Assembly (NCBI GenBank): GCA_040397785.1 | Contig: JBBAVI010000011.1 | Coordinates: 22,973-86,972 of the forward strand | Reading direction: 5' to 3' | DNA: 64,000 bases | From: M3007 sp040397785 | GTDB taxonomy: Bacteria; Bacteroidota; Bacteroidia; Chitinophagales; Saprospiraceae | Shown here: positions 35,401 through 42,835 of the stretch, in pieces | How positions within the stretch are numbered: the stretch's first letter is position 1 | Layout of the letters: the number at the start of each line of letters is the position of its first letter | Program-made: the position numbers and the translations under genes | The notes under the pieces: generated by a model | What the model saw: the letters and a program-made list of their open reading frames with translations, nothing else | Databases searched by the model: none | What the model was told of the DNA's origin: nothing

Positions 35401-36141
35401 ATGATATTAAGAGCTGAAAATTTAGTGCGTCGATATGGCAAACGTGTTGTTGTACGCGGAGTGTCTTTCGACGTTAAACAAGGCGAAATCGTGGGTTTGC
35501 TGGGGCCAAATGGCGCTGGCAAAACCACGTCATTTTATATGGTGGTTGGCTTTATTAAGCCCACGGAAGGCAAGGTTTTTTTGAATGAGGTCGAAATTAC
35601 AGACTTGCCCATGTATAAACGCGCCCAAAATGGCATCGGGTATTTGCCACAAGAGCCGAGTGTTTTTCGGAAACTTACGGTGGAGGACAACATTCGGGCT
35701 GTTTTGGAAATGACGAAGTTGAACAAGGCGGCCCAAGACGAACAATTAGAGATATTGCTCGACGAATTTAACCTGCATAAAGTACGCAAAAGCAATGGCG
35801 ATACTTTATCAGGTGGTGAACGTCGGCGGACAGAGATCGCGCGGGCGCTTGCGAGTGATCCTAAATTTATTTTGCTCGACGAACCTTTTGCCGGTATTGA
35901 TCCAATCGCCGTAGAAGATATTCAATACATCGTGGCCAAACTTAAAACCCGCAATATTGGTATTTTAATTACCGATCACAATGTGCAGGAAACCCTAAGT
36001 ATCACCGACCGCGCTTATTTGATGTTTGAAGGCGCTATTTTGAAAGCAGGTACGGCTGAAGAATTGGCGGCTGATGAAATGGTACGCAAAGTATATTTGG
36101 GTAAAAACTTCGAATTGCGCAGAAAAGTAATGGATATTTAG
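35401..36141 (+). CDS. lptB: LPS-export ABC transporter ATPase LptB
   Basis: ATPase of the Lpt machine that extracts lipopolysaccharide from the inner membrane. The 246-residue protein has Walker A GPNGAGKTT, the Q-loop YLPQEPSVF, the ABC signature LSGGERRR, Walker B FILLDEPFAGIDP and H-loop ITDHN. The LptB-typical order RRRTEIARALASDPKF is clear. Start at the ATG at 35401; an in-frame TTG 15 nt upstream is less likely. LptF/G are not adjacent, as is common in Bacteroidota. Confidence 0.93.
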   Translation: MILRAENLVRRYGKRVVVRGVSFDVKQGEIVGLLGPNGAGKTTSFYMVVGFIKPTEGKVFLNEVEITDLPMYKRAQNGIGYLPQEPSVFRKLTVEDNIRAVLEMTKLNKAAQDEQLEILLDEFNLHKVRKSNGDTLSGGERRRTEIARALASDPKFILLDEPFAGIDPIAVEDIQYIVAKLKTRNIGILITDHNVQETLSITDRAYLMFEGAILKAGTAEELAADEMVRKVYLGKNFELRRKVMDI

Positions 36142-36186
36142 CGTAGCATTTTCTGTAAATGCGGCATAAAAGCTCGAATTTGCAGC

Positions 36187-38475
36187 ATGAAAACGGGGAA
36201 AATATTTTTACTATCCTTCCTTTTTTGTTGCTCGGCACCCTTCTTGTGCGCGCAAAGTAACGAAGGCAACCATTTTTGGTTCGGATTTATGCAACACCAC
36301 GATGTTGGCGAAAATTCGATGGTGGTGATGATTACCTCTAAGTATAACACCAGTGGGGTGGTGCGGATTCCATTGCACGCTTGGGAGGTCAGTTTTACCG
36401 TAAACGCCAATTCGGTAACCATTCTGCCGCTTCCTTCTTATGTGGAAAATTTGAATTCCGAAATCATTGATGATAATGGCGTGGAGGTGCTTTCCAATGC
36501 CCCTGTTTCGGTGTACATCCACCAGTATTATAAAAGTCGATCAGAAGCAACCCTGGTTTTGCCCATTTCCTCCTTGGGACAGGAATATTACATGATGAGT
36601 TACACCGGAAACCAGCAAGGTGCGGTGTACCCATCCGAATTTTTATTGTTGGGGATGGAGGATTCTACCAATATATCCATTACCCTGAGCGATGAGACGG
36701 AAAGTGGTAGACCTGCGGGCACCACCTATCAGATACAATTGCAAACCGGTGAAAGTTACCTTGTGCAGGCCAAACAAGGCGCCGGTGATCTTACGGGAAC
36801 CTATGTGAAAGGCGATAAAAAATTTAATGCACTTTCGGGTTCTGTGTGGACCGGCGTACCCGTTAATTGCAGTTTCAGGGATAATTTGTTGGAGCAAATG
36901 TACCCGGTTCCTACTTGGGGCAAACAATTTGTAAGCGCCCCTTTTGCCCACATGCCCTACGATATTTTCAGGGTATTGGCCGCCGAGGATAGCACCATCG
37001 TAACAGTACAAGGTTCGGGAGTCCCGGTGCAATACAGCCTAAACAAAGGAGCATATGTGGAGTACCAGCGATCGGAACCCACCAAAATTACAGCAAATCA
37101 CCCGATTGCCGTGGCACAATACCTGATTGGCAGCGCTTGTAGCGGGTACCCCGTTGGGGATCCTTCCATGATATTACTCAACAGTATTTCACAAATTCGA
37201 GATACTGTTACACTATATAATTCGTCGTTTGAGGAGATTGTAGAAAACTATATCAGCCTGATTGCCAAAACCGAAGACGTAAGTGCGATTTATTTAGATG
37301 GACAATTATTGAGTAATTTTAATGCGATCGTTCAGCCTGTTGGTGCGGATTCCAACTTTTCAGTTGTTACAATAGCGGTACAAGTCGGGCCGCATACCAT
37401 TATTTCACAAGGGTGTGGGATAATCGCTTCCGCTTATGGGTACGGCTATCTGGAATCATATGCTTACGGTGGCGGTGCAAATTTTAGCCGCATGGATGCC
37501 AATAACCTGATCCCGGAAGGCGGCTGTTTGACCGATTCGATTCTTTTTCAGACGGATTTACAAATACCGCGTTTTAGTTTTAAATGGGATTTGGGCGATG
37601 GCACCAGCAGCGAGGCAGCAAGTTTTTATCATAAATATTCGGCAACGGGTATGTACAAGGTGCAATTATTCCGCACGGATCTATGCCTGAATACCACTGA
37701 TACACTTGTCTATCCGGTTCAGATTACTTTGCGCCAGGCGGCAGTGGTACCGGAAGATTCGGAAGTATGCGCTGGTGCAACCATTTCGTTGCGCGCCGAC
37801 GATATTGCCGGCGCTACTTACCGCTGGAAAGGTCCCAATCAGTTTGTTGCATTTGAGCAAAATCCGGATTTACTTGCGGCCACCGTGGCGATGACTGGGC
37901 AATATGCCGTAGTTGGAACGGTAAATGGCTGTGAAAGTTATCCGGCTTATGCGCAGGTGCTCGTTCATCCGTTGCCCGAACCAGCCCTTGGAAGCGACAC
38001 GTTTGTTTGTCCTGAGGAAAATATGCCGTTGACAGTACTGGATCCAGGCACATTTGAACAATATCAATGGCAGGATCAATCGCGAAGCGCCACGTACACT
38101 GTTATAGAACCTGGTTTTTATGCGGTGCTGGTAAAAGATGAATATGATTGTTGGGGGAGCGACACCATCCGGGTTTCGACCATTTGCCCAACGAAATACT
38201 ATATCCCGAATATATTTAGCCCGAATGATGACGGGATTAATGATTATTTTGAAGTATTGGGTTCTGATATTCGAAGTTTAAACCTGCGTGTTTTTGATCG
38301 TTGGGGTAGTTTGGTGTTTGAAGGAACCCAGGCAACGGCGCGTTGGGATGGTAGTTATCGTGGTAAGCCGCTAACGCCTGGCGTATACCCGTGGGTTGCC
38401 CAGATTGGTGCCTACAACAGCGATGGCAGCACCTATGAAGTGGAGGCACACGGCACGATAACGTTGGTTAAGTAA
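36187..38475 (+). CDS. Large secreted T9SS type B cargo with IgGFc-binding-like N terminus
   Basis: A 762-residue exported protein. After a signal peptide (ending FLCA-Q), residues about 20-440 form the IgGFc-binding-like region (GNHFWFGFM..., VSVYIHQYYKSRSEATLVLP, VPTWGKQFV) found in many Bacteroidota adhesin-like proteins. A PKD domain follows (about 460-515, FKWDLGDGTSSEAASFYHKY), then further Ig-like modules. A C-terminal gliding-motility/T9SS type B sorting domain begins near residue 672 (YYIPNIFSPNDDGINDYF, then LRVFDRWGSLVFEG and WDGSYRGKPLTPGVYPW). Likely surface-exposed and secreted by the type IX system. Encoded alone after lptB. Confidence 0.85.
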   Translation: MKTGKIFLLSFLFCCSAPFLCAQSNEGNHFWFGFMQHHDVGENSMVVMITSKYNTSGVVRIPLHAWEVSFTVNANSVTILPLPSYVENLNSEIIDDNGVEVLSNAPVSVYIHQYYKSRSEATLVLPISSLGQEYYMMSYTGNQQGAVYPSEFLLLGMEDSTNISITLSDETESGRPAGTTYQIQLQTGESYLVQAKQGAGDLTGTYVKGDKKFNALSGSVWTGVPVNCSFRDNLLEQMYPVPTWGKQFVSAPFAHMPYDIFRVLAAEDSTIVTVQGSGVPVQYSLNKGAYVEYQRSEPTKITANHPIAVAQYLIGSACSGYPVGDPSMILLNSISQIRDTVTLYNSSFEEIVENYISLIAKTEDVSAIYLDGQLLSNFNAIVQPVGADSNFSVVTIAVQVGPHTIISQGCGIIASAYGYGYLESYAYGGGANFSRMDANNLIPEGGCLTDSILFQTDLQIPRFSFKWDLGDGTSSEAASFYHKYSATGMYKVQLFRTDLCLNTTDTLVYPVQITLRQAAVVPEDSEVCAGATISLRADDIAGATYRWKGPNQFVAFEQNPDLLAATVAMTGQYAVVGTVNGCESYPAYAQVLVHPLPEPALGSDTFVCPEENMPLTVLDPGTFEQYQWQDQSRSATYTVIEPGFYAVLVKDEYDCWGSDTIRVSTICPTKYYIPNIFSPNDDGINDYFEVLGSDIRSLNLRVFDRWGSLVFEGTQATARWDGSYRGKPLTPGVYPWVAQIGAYNSDGSTYEVEAHGTITLVK

Positions 38476-38483
38476 CACAGACC

Positions 38484-39713
38484 TTACTCCCGACGAATGG
38501 CTTCTACTGGGTCCAGTTTAGCCGCCTTCATGGCCGGGTAGGTACCAAAGATGATTCCAATTAAAATGGCAATCAGGGTAATGATCCCAAAGGTGTTCCA
38601 GGTGTACACGGCCGTAAAGGGAAGTTTGACAAAGAGGCGTATTATTGGAATAATGATCATGGTGGCTAAAATGCCGCCAATGAGGCCCAAACCGCTCCCA
38701 AAAGCAGAAATTGCGAGCGATTCGGAGAGAAACAGATTCCGAATATCCGATTTTTTAGCACCTAAAGCTTTGCGTAATCCTACCTCAACGGTGCGTTCGG
38801 TAACCGAAATGAGCAGCACATTCATCACACCGACCCCGCCTACCAACACAGAAATGCCCACAATAAAGCCCATAATAATACGGAACAATAAAAAACCATC
38901 GGCGGCTTGATCGACCCGCACGTCATTCGATAAAACCCTGAAATCTTGGTGGGCTGCTCCATAGCGTTTTTGAAGCCATGTTTCCGTTTGCGTTTTTAAC
39001 ACAGGTACATTTTCTACTTGATTGGCCTCTAAAATGCAGGCAGGCGGTGCAGCCCGCAGTTCATTGGCATGGAGGATGGAGATGGGGATAAATGCCATGG
39101 GCGGCTGGTCGGCTTTAGGCCTTAAGGTTGCCACAATTTGAACAGAATGGTTGCCGAATCGGAAAAATTTGCCAACCACTGCTCCGGTAGAATCGATTAA
39201 TTTGGCCAGGGTGTGGTTTACCACTGCCACTGGTTGTTGCTGTTCGATCGCTGAATTTGAAAAAGCAGCACCTGAAACGACGATCGAGTCGGGGCAATCT
39301 AAAGTGGAGACCGCTTGTAATATGGCAGCAACCGGTTCGGGTTGGTGTTCGAAATACAATTGCCGGTTAAACTCCGTGTTCAGGTTGGACTTTCCTGCGT
39401 CGCCCGAATGTGCGTTGGTTTCGCGCAAGAGTTGTCGGAAATCCGCGTAGTCGATTACCTGAAAGCTGTCTTTTTTTATGGATAGGTTGTTTACCGATTT
39501 TTGCGTTAGGGTTTCTACCATAACCGCCCGCAAATTGGTTGTATCAGAAATTTGGTCGCGCACGTATTTTTCCAATCCATCAATCAGCGAAAGGATGGAT
39601 ACCAGGGCTGCTACGCCAATTACGATCCCTAGTACGGATAAAAACGTATGGAAAAGGTTGGTTCGGATGTTTTCGAGGGCGTACAGAAACGACGACAGGA
39701 AGCGCTTGATCAT
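38484..39713 (-). CDS. MacB-like ABC transporter permease
   Basis: A 409-residue permease of the MacB/FtsX type. It has an N-terminal membrane helix (FHTFLSVLGIVIGVAALVSIL), a large periplasmic MacB-like domain (about residues 45-270), and three C-terminal helices (IIMGFIVGISVLVGGVGVMNVLLISV, then GGILATMIIIPII, and ITLIAILIGIIFGTYPA) with the conserved RTVEVGLRKALGAKKSDIRNLFL segment. No ATPase is adjacent. Convergent with the T9SS cargo gene at 8 nt. Substrate unknown. Confidence 0.88.
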   Translation of the reverse strand: MIKRFLSSFLYALENIRTNLFHTFLSVLGIVIGVAALVSILSLIDGLEKYVRDQISDTTNLRAVMVETLTQKSVNNLSIKKDSFQVIDYADFRQLLRETNAHSGDAGKSNLNTEFNRQLYFEHQPEPVAAILQAVSTLDCPDSIVVSGAAFSNSAIEQQQPVAVVNHTLAKLIDSTGAVVGKFFRFGNHSVQIVATLRPKADQPPMAFIPISILHANELRAAPPACILEANQVENVPVLKTQTETWLQKRYGAAHQDFRVLSNDVRVDQAADGFLLFRIIMGFIVGISVLVGGVGVMNVLLISVTERTVEVGLRKALGAKKSDIRNLFLSESLAISAFGSGLGLIGGILATMIIIPIIRLFVKLPFTAVYTWNTFGIITLIAILIGIIFGTYPAMKAAKLDPVEAIRRE

Positions 39714-39814
39714 AGGGTAGTGCGATATTTAGTAAGGCAAATAAGCGGATACACCTTGCTTTTTCGACTTTTTTTCGACTATAACCTATTGTCATCCGAT
39801 GAGTGCACTAGAAC

Positions 39815-39854
39815 AGTACTAAAGCGGGTGCAACAATCCGAATCGTTGCACCCG
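39815..39854 (-). terminator. Terminator of the quinone reductase gene
   Basis: CGGGTGCAAC (39825-39834) pairs perfectly with 39845-39854 around a 10-nt loop; the minus-strand tail is CTTTAGTACTGTTC. The T-run is weak. Confidence 0.55.
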
Positions 39855-39872
39855 ATCTCTCAAGATGGAGGA

Positions 39873-40451
39873 TTAAATTGCTTGCCGGCCCAAATCAGCC
39901 ACTTTTTTGAGCCATTGCTCCCTTTTTGCAGCTGTTGAAAACCGCAACCGATCGAACGTGGTGACTTTTACAGGCTTAATTCCACAATATTGCAGGGTGG
40001 CCACTTTGACCGATTTGATATTGGCATTGCCGTACATAAGCCAATTGTAGATCGCAGGGGAGTCCATCGTAAGCAGGATGCGCGCACTTTTGCCGCTAAG
40101 ATACTTGTCCCACCAAGGTGAATTCGGCCGGTATTTGAAGGCAAAACCCGGTAAGAAAGTACGGTCAAAGAACCCTTTTAGCAAGGCGGGTATACTTCCC
40201 CACCAACTTGGGTAAACGACGACAAGGTGTTCGGCCCAGACAATATCTTGTTGTGCCTGCACCAAATCGGGCTCAAGTTCCTGGGTTTGTGCATAACCCG
40301 TGCGCAAAACGGGGTCAAATTGCAGAGTACCTAACTTTAGCAGGCGCACTTCATGTCCACCAGCACGGGCACCTTCGGCATAACTTTCGGCGAGGGCATG
40401 GTTGAAGGAGGTATTGCTTGGGTGGCCCAAAAGGATCAAAATCTTTTTCAT
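39873..40451 (-). CDS. NAD(P)H-dependent quinone/flavodoxin-fold oxidoreductase
   Basis: A 192-residue flavodoxin-fold protein of the NAD(P)H:quinone oxidoreductase family (KefF/YwrO/NQO1 type). Features: MKKILILLGHPSNTSFNHALAESYAEGAR (FMN-phosphate loop) and VVVYPSWWGSIPALLKGFFDRTFLPGFAFKY, the family hallmark. The start at 40451 is supported by a -7 box just upstream; an in-frame extension to 40508 overlaps it. Probably detoxifies quinones. It may belong with the TetR-SDR pair behind it, but has its own promoter. Confidence 0.88.
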   Translation of the reverse strand: MKKILILLGHPSNTSFNHALAESYAEGARAGGHEVRLLKLGTLQFDPVLRTGYAQTQELEPDLVQAQQDIVWAEHLVVVYPSWWGSIPALLKGFFDRTFLPGFAFKYRPNSPWWDKYLSGKSARILLTMDSPAIYNWLMYGNANIKSVKVATLQYCGIKPVKVTTFDRLRFSTAAKREQWLKKVADLGRQAI

Positions 40452-40479
40452 GGTTGTTGTTTTTCTGTTTGTTACAAGG

Positions 40480-40487
40480 CGAAAGTA
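40480..40487 (-). promoter_or_regulatory. Promoter -7 box of the quinone reductase gene
   Basis: TACTTTCG on the minus strand, one base from TAnnTTTG, 28 nt before the ATG at 40451. Confidence 0.45.
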
Positions 40488-40576
40488 TAAGGGGCTTTCT
40501 GCAAACAAAACCTGATTTCAATCAGTAGCAAGCATGATCTGGTGAACGGTCGCAAATTCCGGTTGAGTTGTCGCAC

Positions 40577-41434
40577 CTATTTTTTTACAAATTGGCCTTT
40601 TAAAAGCCCGGTCCAGCCCAACCAAACCATCGTATAAATCAGTTTTGCGTCTACCCCAACCAATATTCTAAGCCGTGGATGTTTTGCCTGAATGGCCTTT
40701 TGAATGGCTTTCGCCACTTTTTCGGGCGGGGAGGCAAATCGTGCAGCCGTATTGGCAACTGTTATCATTGCCTCCATATTACGGCGATAGTATGAACCAT
40801 TCGGGCCGGCAAGGGCTGCGGTGGCTATATTAATGTCATTGTTGGTTTTGGTAAAAAACGGCGTTTTAATACCACCCGGCATAATGCAGGCGACCTTGAT
40901 ATTGAGTGCCTCCAATTCAAATTTCCAGGATTGACTTAAGCCTAAAACTGCGAATTTAGAGGTGTGGTAAGCAAATTCCCAAGGAATCCCTATCGCGCTT
41001 CCGATCGAGCCGACATTGATAATTTTAGCGCCTGCGGGGTTGTTTTGCCCATTGCGCTGGAGCAAAGGCAGCATGCGCTGGGTCAAATTGATTAATCCGA
41101 AAACATTCACCTCCATCAATTGGCGTACTTTCTTTTCTTCGGAAACTTCAAAAGGTGCGACATAATTGATTCCGGCATTGTTGATTAAGGCGGCAAGTCC
41201 GGCGGATCCTGTTTCTGCATCGATGCGTTCGAACGCGGCGTTAATATCCTGGGCATTGGTTACATCCAATTGAATGGGCCGGATATGGTCGGGTGCAGCC
41301 GCAAGCAACGCCGCAGCATCTTTTTCGTTGCGCACGCCTGCGTACACGATCATTCCCTGGCGCGCCAAATACAAGGCGGTAGCGTTACCAATGCCTGTGG
41401 AGGTGCCGCTGAGTAATACAAATTGAGTTTGCAT
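40577..41434 (-). CDS. SDR-family oxidoreductase
   Basis: Short-chain dehydrogenase/reductase of 285 residues, NAD(P)-dependent. It has the Rossmann motif TGxxxGIG as GTSTGIG (residues 9-15), the NNAG-type INNAGIN, and the catalytic YHTSK with an upstream Ser in INVGSIGSAIG. Substrate unknown. It is 52 nt downstream of the TetR gene with an imperfect operator-like palindrome between them (41451-41466), so it is probably the regulated target. Confidence 0.9.
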   Translation of the reverse strand: MQTQFVLLSGTSTGIGNATALYLARQGMIVYAGVRNEKDAAALLAAAPDHIRPIQLDVTNAQDINAAFERIDAETGSAGLAALINNAGINYVAPFEVSEEKKVRQLMEVNVFGLINLTQRMLPLLQRNGQNNPAGAKIINVGSIGSAIGIPWEFAYHTSKFAVLGLSQSWKFELEALNIKVACIMPGGIKTPFFTKTNNDINIATAALAGPNGSYYRRNMEAMITVANTAARFASPPEKVAKAIQKAIQAKHPRLRILVGVDAKLIYTMVWLGWTGLLKGQFVKK

Positions 41435-41450
41435 GTTATGTTTGTTTTAA

Positions 41451-41466
41451 AAGTGAGCACTTACTT
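41451..41466 (-). promoter_or_regulatory. Imperfect palindrome between tetR and SDR genes
   Basis: AAGTGAG-CA-CTTACTT, 6 of 7 arm positions paired, sharing GTGAG with the operator-like site upstream of the TetR gene. Confidence 0.35.
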
Positions 41467-41486
41467 GCAATTGAAGTTAAAAAAAA

Positions 41487-42023
41487 TCATCCATATTTGG
41501 ACTTTAGCAACGCGACGATCGTATCCACGCCGTCCATAGCAGGTTGGGTGATGAGTTGGTTGACCAATCCGTCAAGGGTGAAATACAGGATATTGGCCTC
41601 TACTTTAGGATTTTCCCATTCTAATGCCTGTAAAGCAACGATGAGTCGCTGCATGAGTGGCAACATGTAGGCTGGCGGTCCGGCATCATTTTTTCGATAC
41701 CTGCGCTGCCATTTGAGGGAAATCTGTAAAGTCCAGAATGCACGCTCTTGCTGGAAGAGCAAAATGGGCAAATCAATTATTTTATGGATCGCCGTTACAT
41801 GATTTGCTTCCTGTGAAATATCAATAATAAATGGTTGTAGATGCTCCTGCCCCAATTCGAGCAGGGCATCCATCAAGCCGTCTTTATTTGTGAAATGCCG
41901 AAAAATCAAACCTTCCGATACATGCGCCTCGCGTGCAATCTGGCTCGTGGGCGTAGCATCGTAACCTTGTTCAGAAAACAAGCGCAAGGCAGTTTGGAGG
42001 ATTTGTTCTTTCTTCTCAGTCAT
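41487..42023 (-). CDS. TetR-family transcriptional regulator
   Basis: A 178-residue TetR-type repressor. The N-terminal helix-turn-helix is clear (EQILQTALRLFSEQGYDATPTSQIAREAHVSEGLIFRHFTNKDGLM). The ligand-binding region is divergent, as usual, so the inducer cannot be predicted. Its own promoter is overlapped by a TTGTGAG-N6-CTCACAA palindrome, consistent with autorepression. Upstream of the SDR gene in the same orientation. Confidence 0.9.
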   Translation of the reverse strand: MTEKKEQILQTALRLFSEQGYDATPTSQIAREAHVSEGLIFRHFTNKDGLMDALLELGQEHLQPFIIDISQEANHVTAIHKIIDLPILLFQQERAFWTLQISLKWQRRYRKNDAGPPAYMLPLMQRLIVALQALEWENPKVEANILYFTLDGLVNQLITQPAMDGVDTIVALLKSKYG

Positions 42024-42027
42024 AAAA

Positions 42028-42047
42028 TTGTGAGTAATCGCTCACAA
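42028..42047 (-). promoter_or_regulatory. TetR operator candidate
   Basis: Perfect 7-bp arms TTGTGAG / CTCACAA separated by TAATCG, ending inside the -7 box at 42045-42052, just upstream of the tetR ATG (42023). Confidence 0.65.
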
Positions 42048-42052
42048 AGGTA
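42045..42052 (-). promoter_or_regulatory. Promoter -7 box of the TetR gene
   Basis: TACCTTTG on the minus strand; start near 42039, inside the operator. Confidence 0.65.
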
Positions 42053-42114
42053 TGGGGTTAATTTATTTCTTCCAAATTATTTTAAATAATTTAAAAATCC
42101 TGCTGTTTAAACGG

Positions 42115-42447
42115 TTACCCAATAATCCGATCATCTTTTGCCGCATACCGCGCAAAACCCAACAATGCCCCGGTCACCATGATGTTGCGGAATACATTTA
42201 CCATTTCCAGTTCCATTTCTCGGGCAAGGTTTTCGGCCATAATTTCCGCACCAATTTCATGGCCCATGGCGCGTGGAATATGTACCAGCACGGCCATTAG
42301 GATCACATAAACCGACATACAGGTGTAGGCTAATTTGTCGTACTTACCGACCACTGCGCTGATGATAAACAGCGCGATACACAGTGCTGTGAAATAATTC
42401 CCAAAAAGCGCATCAGGACGCGGATATTTTAAAAGCGCAAGACTTTA
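42115..42447 (-). pseudogene. 5'-truncated DoxX-like membrane protein remnant
   Basis: Open frame on the minus strand without a usable ATG. The readable end (LFIISAVVGKYDKLAY..., HIPRAMGHEIGAEIM, NIMVTGALLGFARY) has two hydrophobic helices and resembles the C-terminal half of DoxX-like proteins. The frame runs back to a stop near 42448 and overlaps, on the other strand, a 5'-truncated AraC-type gene. A GTG at 42354 could start a 79-residue peptide, but this is not likely to be functional. Family call by pattern only. Confidence 0.45.
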
Positions 42448-42746
42448 TAGAATCCAATGCCCATCAAAAGATCACCGTTTCTGCGGTTTCTGAAAAAATG
42501 GCTATGAGTGAGCGCTCCTTTATTCGGCGCTTTAAATTGGCTACTGGCAATACGCCTTCCGAATATATTCAACGGGTAAAAGTAGAACACGCCAAACAAC
42601 GCCTGGAGGAAGGGAAAGACAATATCAAGGAGGTTTCATACAGCACAGGGTATGAGGATTTGAAGTATTTCCGCGATGTATTCAAGCGATATACCGGACT
42701 TACCCCTTTGGAGTATCGTCGTATGTTTTCTTTTGAGGGGCAATAG
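42393..42746 (+). pseudogene. 5'-truncated AraC-family regulator (C-terminal DNA-binding domain only)
   Basis: The frame from 42393 (after a stop at 42390) encodes only a complete AraC-type HTH domain. It contains ITVSAVSEKMAMSERSFIRRF, GNTPSEYIQRVKVEHAKQ and the second HTH ending GLTPLEYRRMF. The upstream residues HQDADILKAQDFIE resemble the linker of GlxA/DJ-1-type AraC regulators. The effector domain of about 200 residues is missing and no good start codon is present before the ATG at 42498. It meets the DoxX-like remnant head to head. Confidence 0.6.
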
Positions 42747-42835
42747 TGTACTTGCCTGGTTGTCTATCCATTTATGCCTATTTTTAAATCTCGCAATTCT
42801 GCGGCGGTGTATTTGAGTGAATTCGGGTTTAAGTA

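Noticed and set aside
36187..38475. Naming the protein an antibody-binding virulence factor
   Set aside because: The IgGFc-binding label is a domain name; nothing here indicates binding to antibodies.
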